From contig CAZYKR010000088.1 of assembly GCA_964648005.1 (NCBI GenBank), positions 1 through 14,867 of the forward strand: a stretch of DNA of 14,867 bases, given 5' to 3'. Below the pieces are notes generated by a model. The model saw only the letters and a program-made list of their open reading frames with translations. It was not told the origin of the DNA and searched no databases. This DNA is from JAGQTE01 sp964648005. Lineage in GTDB: Bacteria > Actinomycetota > Acidimicrobiia > Acidimicrobiales > Acidimicrobilacustridaceae. Made by a program: the position numbers and the translations under genes. Each line of letters opens with the position of its first letter. Positions within the stretch are counted from its first letter, which is position 1. Positions 12,684 to 14,867 of this stretch are shown here, piece by piece.

Positions 12684-13517
12684 TCAGTGCTCGGAGAGGC
12701 GGGTGTGGAACGCCTCGACGGCGAGCACCGCGTCGGCGAGGAGCGTCGCCCGGTCGAGGTCGGGATGATCGATGGTCATCTGGTCGGCATACGCCCGCGG
12801 GCCCTGGGCGTGCAGCGTCCCGAAGTTGGCGAGCAGATCATCCAACGCGGTGCGGACAACACCCAACTCGCCCCCAAACCTCTCCAGGACCGCCTGGGCC
12901 GCTTCCTCAGGGCCGCCGGCGAAGTTGTGGAGGAGGACGAATGCGATGTCGTACCAGTCCTTCGGCTTGCGGCGCGACCGTGCGGCAGCGCACTTGGCGA
13001 GCAGGAACCCGGCGAGGCCGGAGACATACACCTCCGCGACCTGCTCGACGCCCCCGACTCGTGCCCTCAGCTCTCGCACCTCGATGTCGCGGGAAGCGAA
13101 CCCGGTGCCACGAAGGTTCACTGCACCGAGCTGGTCGCAGCCGTCGAAGGTCACGGTCGCCTCGGCAGCCACGTCGTCGAGATCGGCGAGCAGCTCGAAC
13201 TTCACGACCGTGCGCGGCGCGGATCCCTCCGCGGCCCACCGCCAGACACGCTCGCTGTCCGGCTCGAACTCGGCGTTGCGCAGGGCTTGCTCGAGTCGGA
13301 AGGTGTTGACCGAACTGCAGGCGATCTCGAGGTCCACCTGGACGTCCACGTCGGTGGTGCCGGCGTGCTGAAACCCGCTCCCGGCGCACAGCAGCTCAGG
13401 CACGAGGCCACCGAGCAACACGAACTCCGGGCGCGTTCCGTAGTGGTGCACGACCCTGACGAGGGCACGCTCGGCCGCATCTCGTGCGGCGCGGCTGCGG
13501 GGCGCTTCATCGGGCAT
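12684..13517 (-). CDS. AbiEii-like nucleotidyltransferase (type IV TA toxin)
   Basis: A 277-aa protein with a DNA-polymerase-beta-type nucleotidyltransferase core: FVLLGGLVPELLCAG (residues about 32-46) followed by TTDVDVQVDLEI with the DxD pair, VVKFELLADLDDV as the third strand, and the AbiEii-type downstream motif RRKPKDWYDIAFVLLHNFAG (about 182-201). AbiEii-family toxins modify nucleic acids, mainly tRNA ends, and stop growth during phage infection. The GG motif lacks the usual following Ser/Thr (GGLV), so activity needs testing. ATG 13517 follows GAGGTGATCC, a very strong ribosome site, and overlaps the AbiEi-like gene by 11 nt, as in known antitoxin-toxin pairs where the antitoxin gene comes first. 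It lies on the element side of the tRNA scar. Confidence 0.72.
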   Translation of the reverse strand: MPDEAPRSRAARDAAERALVRVVHHYGTRPEFVLLGGLVPELLCAGSGFQHAGTTDVDVQVDLEIACSSVNTFRLEQALRNAEFEPDSERVWRWAAEGSAPRTVVKFELLADLDDVAAEATVTFDGCDQLGAVNLRGTGFASRDIEVRELRARVGGVEQVAEVYVSGLAGFLLAKCAAARSRRKPKDWYDIAFVLLHNFAGGPEEAAQAVLERFGGELGVVRTALDDLLANFGTLHAQGPRAYADQMTIDHPDLDRATLLADAVLAVEAFHTRLSEH

Positions 13518-14523
13518 GGATCACCTCGCGCAGGTGCTCGGCCGCTTCCTCACCACGCACACCCGAGGCGCGCAGATCGACGAAGACACGGGGCCAGGGC
13601 GCGACGCGAAGCCCCTCGACCGTTTCGGCCAACCGCCGCACGGCCACCGTCGGGAACGGTCGTAGCGTCAGACGCCCACCCTCGATGGGTCGCAGGTCAG
13701 CATCTGCCGCGACGGTTTCGAGGCCCACGATGGTGTCGGCATCCACGTACACCTCGGCTGCGGTGACCGTGGTGAGATACGGGGCGAGCACCGACGCCGC
13801 CGCGACACCGGTGGAGGCCCACGTCACGTTCGCCTTGCCCCACTTCCGACCGGTAGCCACGAGCCCGGCCACCGGGTCGCGCCAGGTCACGCCGACCTGC
13901 AGGCTGACGTGAGCCGCAGCTACCTCGGCCGCGATCGCATAGGCGTCGAGGAGCTGGTTGGGATCAACCATCCGACGCGCCGAACCTCGACCTCGCTCGA
14001 CATCCGCCTCGAGCAAGTCGAGATCGGTCAAGGTGCGAAGGGCGTTCGTGCAGCTCCCCGTCGACAGCCCCGTTGCGTCCACGGTCGCCGAGACGGTGGG
14101 CTTCGTCCCGCACAGCAAGGCTTCCGCGACCGCGATCACCGACGGTGTCCAGCGATTCGATCGCTCGACCCGTTCCGGGGGGCGGCCCGTACGCGACACG
14201 ATGATCGAACCGAGCGCGATCTCTGCAGCGCCGGTCTCGTCTACCCATCCGATGCCCGCGGCCGAGAGTGCCTCGCGAGCGCCAGGCGACAAGCGCCTGG
14301 CGACGACGATGTCGGGTCGGCCCCGGTGACTGGCGATGATCGGGCGCACGTCACCAAGGCTGCCCTCGCCCGCCCACGTGATGTCCAACGACGTGTCTCC
14401 GACGACGACGTCGGCCCCGGCGTCACGCTTGGGCCTGCGCACCTTCGCCGACCGCGGGAGGACGTCGAGCACCGTCGCTACGGCTCGGCCCACGTCTCGC
14501 TTGGACTGCTGTCGCTCGGTCAT
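13507..14523 (-). CDS. AbiEi-like antitoxin / wHTH autoregulator (type IV TA)
   Basis: A 338-aa protein. The N-terminal domain (about 35-115) shows PDIVVARRLSPGAREALSAA and GIGWVDETGAAEIAL, the conserved 'arrays of ...VDxxGNA' pattern of the AbiEi family. A winged helix follows (SVIAVAEALLCGTKPTVSAT, then GLSTGSCTNALRTLTDLDLL, about 130-185). The C-terminal domain (about 195-338) carries VGVTWRDPVAGLVATGRKWG and ASVLAPYLTTVTAAEVYVD. Known AbiEi proteins bind their own promoter and neutralise AbiEii without direct toxin contact (type IV). ATG 14523 has GAGG 8 nt upstream; paired repeats on the -10 box and the leader suit autorepression. It is translationally coupled to the toxin gene. AbiEi-type call is good, toxin neutralisation is inferred. 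Confidence 0.75.
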   Translation of the reverse strand: MTERQQSKRDVGRAVATVLDVLPRSAKVRRPKRDAGADVVVGDTSLDITWAGEGSLGDVRPIIASHRGRPDIVVARRLSPGAREALSAAGIGWVDETGAAEIALGSIIVSRTGRPPERVERSNRWTPSVIAVAEALLCGTKPTVSATVDATGLSTGSCTNALRTLTDLDLLEADVERGRGSARRMVDPNQLLDAYAIAAEVAAAHVSLQVGVTWRDPVAGLVATGRKWGKANVTWASTGVAAASVLAPYLTTVTAAEVYVDADTIVGLETVAADADLRPIEGGRLTLRPFPTVAVRRLAETVEGLRVAPWPRVFVDLRASGVRGEEAAEHLREVIHAR

Positions 14524-14528
14524 CGCTA

Positions 14529-14554
14529 ATACCTCAGTAAAGGACTATACCTCA
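14529..14554. promoter_or_regulatory. Paired ATACCTCA operator repeats on the AbiEi promoter
   Basis: ATACCTCA occurs at 14529-14536 and 14547-14554, 18 bp apart in direct orientation. One copy overlaps the putative -10 (14544-14549); the other covers the Shine-Dalgarno region (GAGG on the minus strand). Spacing near two helical turns suits two AbiEi-type regulators bound on related DNA faces. Confidence 0.6.
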
Positions 14555-14572
14555 CTATGACACTGATGTATA
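14544..14572 (-). promoter_or_regulatory. Putative promoter of the AbiEi/AbiEii operon
   Basis: Reading on the minus strand: TATACA (-35-like, 14572-14567), 17-bp spacer and TATAGT (-10-like, 14549-14544; 5 of 6). The surrounding 14524-14596 is markedly AT-richer than the rest of the window. A palindrome ATACGTAT (14570-14577) sits on the -35 edge. Confidence 0.55.
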
Positions 14573-14577
14573 CGTAT

Positions 14578-14716
14578 CGTCTGATGATTTGAGTTACCGA
14601 GCCAGGAGGATCCCACGCTCGCATCCCGAGCCGCTCGCTCCGTGCACGCCCTTCGCACGCCGACCCGGGAAAGTCGATCAAGGCGGAGCCGCGTTGGGCG
14701 CGATGGTGATCGCATC
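14578..14716. other. Intergenic region with no recognised gene
   Basis: Between the AbiEi promoter and the metallophosphoesterase remnant I see no gene. An AGGAGG at 14601-14606 has no start codon at suitable distance. GGTGAT at 14705-14710 may serve the following ATG at 14717. Confidence 0.4.
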
Positions 14717-14810
14717 ATGACGACCTGGTTCACGGCCGACCTCCACCTCGGCCATCGGAACATCATCGACTTCGCCCACACCCACACTCCCGGCTTGGTG
14801 CCGTCGGCGC
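14717..14810 (+). pseudogene. Metallophosphoesterase N-terminus, interrupted
   Basis: ATG 14717 begins MTTWFTADLHLGHRNIIDFA, the standard start of small calcineurin-like metallophosphoesterases (DxHxxH motif: Asp8, His10, His13, then N15). Family members continue with further metal-binding motifs (GDx, GNH), but here the text changes to HTHTPGLVPSAQ and then runs into tandem repeats. The frame stays open to the window edge without family similarity. The gene therefore seems broken by the element starting near 14813, the rest possibly lying beyond it. About 20 residues of true homology are seen, too few to say more about the substrate. Confidence 0.6.
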
Positions 14811-14812
14811 AA

Positions 14813-14867
14813 TGTCAAGGTCCGGTACACGTGCGACCTACCGGGTCCGGTAGATGTGCGACACCGG
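14813..14867. mobile_element. Probable insertion-sequence end with tandem repeats, cut by window edge
   Basis: From TGTCAAGG (14813-14820) the sequence becomes two direct repeats 25 bp apart: GGTCCGGTACACGTGCGAC (14819-14837) and GGTCCGGTAGATGTGCGAC (14844-14862), 17 of 19 identical. Multiple transposase-binding repeats at a terminus beginning 5'-TG are typical of IS ends (for example IS21- or IS481-type). No transposase is visible within the window, so the family is not determined. Confidence 0.5.

Noticed and set aside
14819..14867. Start of a CRISPR array
   Set aside because: The two repeats are 25 bp apart with only about 6 bp between their conserved cores and no spacer-length unique sequence; an IS terminus fits better.

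Overview
The window is high-GC DNA with strongly GC-rich third codon positions, frequent GTG starts, stop/start (ATGA) overlaps and at least two apparent leaderless promoters. The gene families present (LAL-type LuxR regulator, DUF4386 protein, ArsR+SRPBCC pair, XRE-cupin) suggest a high-GC actinobacterium, possibly from the Acidimicrobiia or a neighbouring class. The taxonomic placement is inference from style and content only.

Layout. From 1 to about 11400 nearly every gene lies on the minus strand, so transcription runs from high to low coordinates. In that order: an XRE-cupin regulator (11399-10803); an 840-aa LAL/MalT-like LuxR regulator coupled to it by an ATGA overlap; a promoter region with clustered TGGTGATC elements (8198-8241); and a tight operon of a 92-aa conserved small protein, a DUF4386 membrane protein, an ABC ATPase and an ABC-2 permease, followed by an NAD(P)-dependent quinone-oxidoreductase-like gene. 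That last gene is interrupted by one in-frame TGA where its family has Trp. Next come a gene-poor 346-bp stretch with remnants of reading frames (3927-4272), a small two-TM protein with an excellent ribosome-binding site, and an autoregulated-looking ArsR / SRPBCC / YjbR(MmcQ) cluster. A serine beta-lactamase-like hydrolase and the N-terminal part of an ACMSD/dihydroxybenzoate-decarboxylase-type amidohydrolase, cut by the window edge, end this section.

A plus-strand thioredoxin-reductase-like flavoprotein (11491-12438) diverges from the XRE-cupin gene. Just beyond it, on the minus strand, lies the 3' part of a tRNA-Met (12510-12554): anticodon loop, variable loop, T arm, acceptor 3' strand and CCA, with no 5' half. 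This is the classic scar (attachment-site copy) of an element integrated in a tRNA gene. Its orientation puts the integrated element on the high-coordinate side.

The content there fits: a two-gene AbiEi/AbiEii-type (type IV) toxin-antitoxin or abortive-infection locus with twin 8-bp operators on its promoter, then the start of a metallophosphoesterase gene whose homology stops after about 20 residues, and finally tandem 25-bp-spaced repeats that look like the end of an insertion sequence running off the window.

Working together: the LAL regulator and the TGGTGATC cluster probably control the small protein/DUF4386/ABC exporter operon. ArsR probably represses itself and the SRPBCC gene through an operator that covers the -10 box and the start codon. 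AbiEi probably represses its own operon through the paired ATACCTCA sites. These regulatory assignments are inferences from site position.
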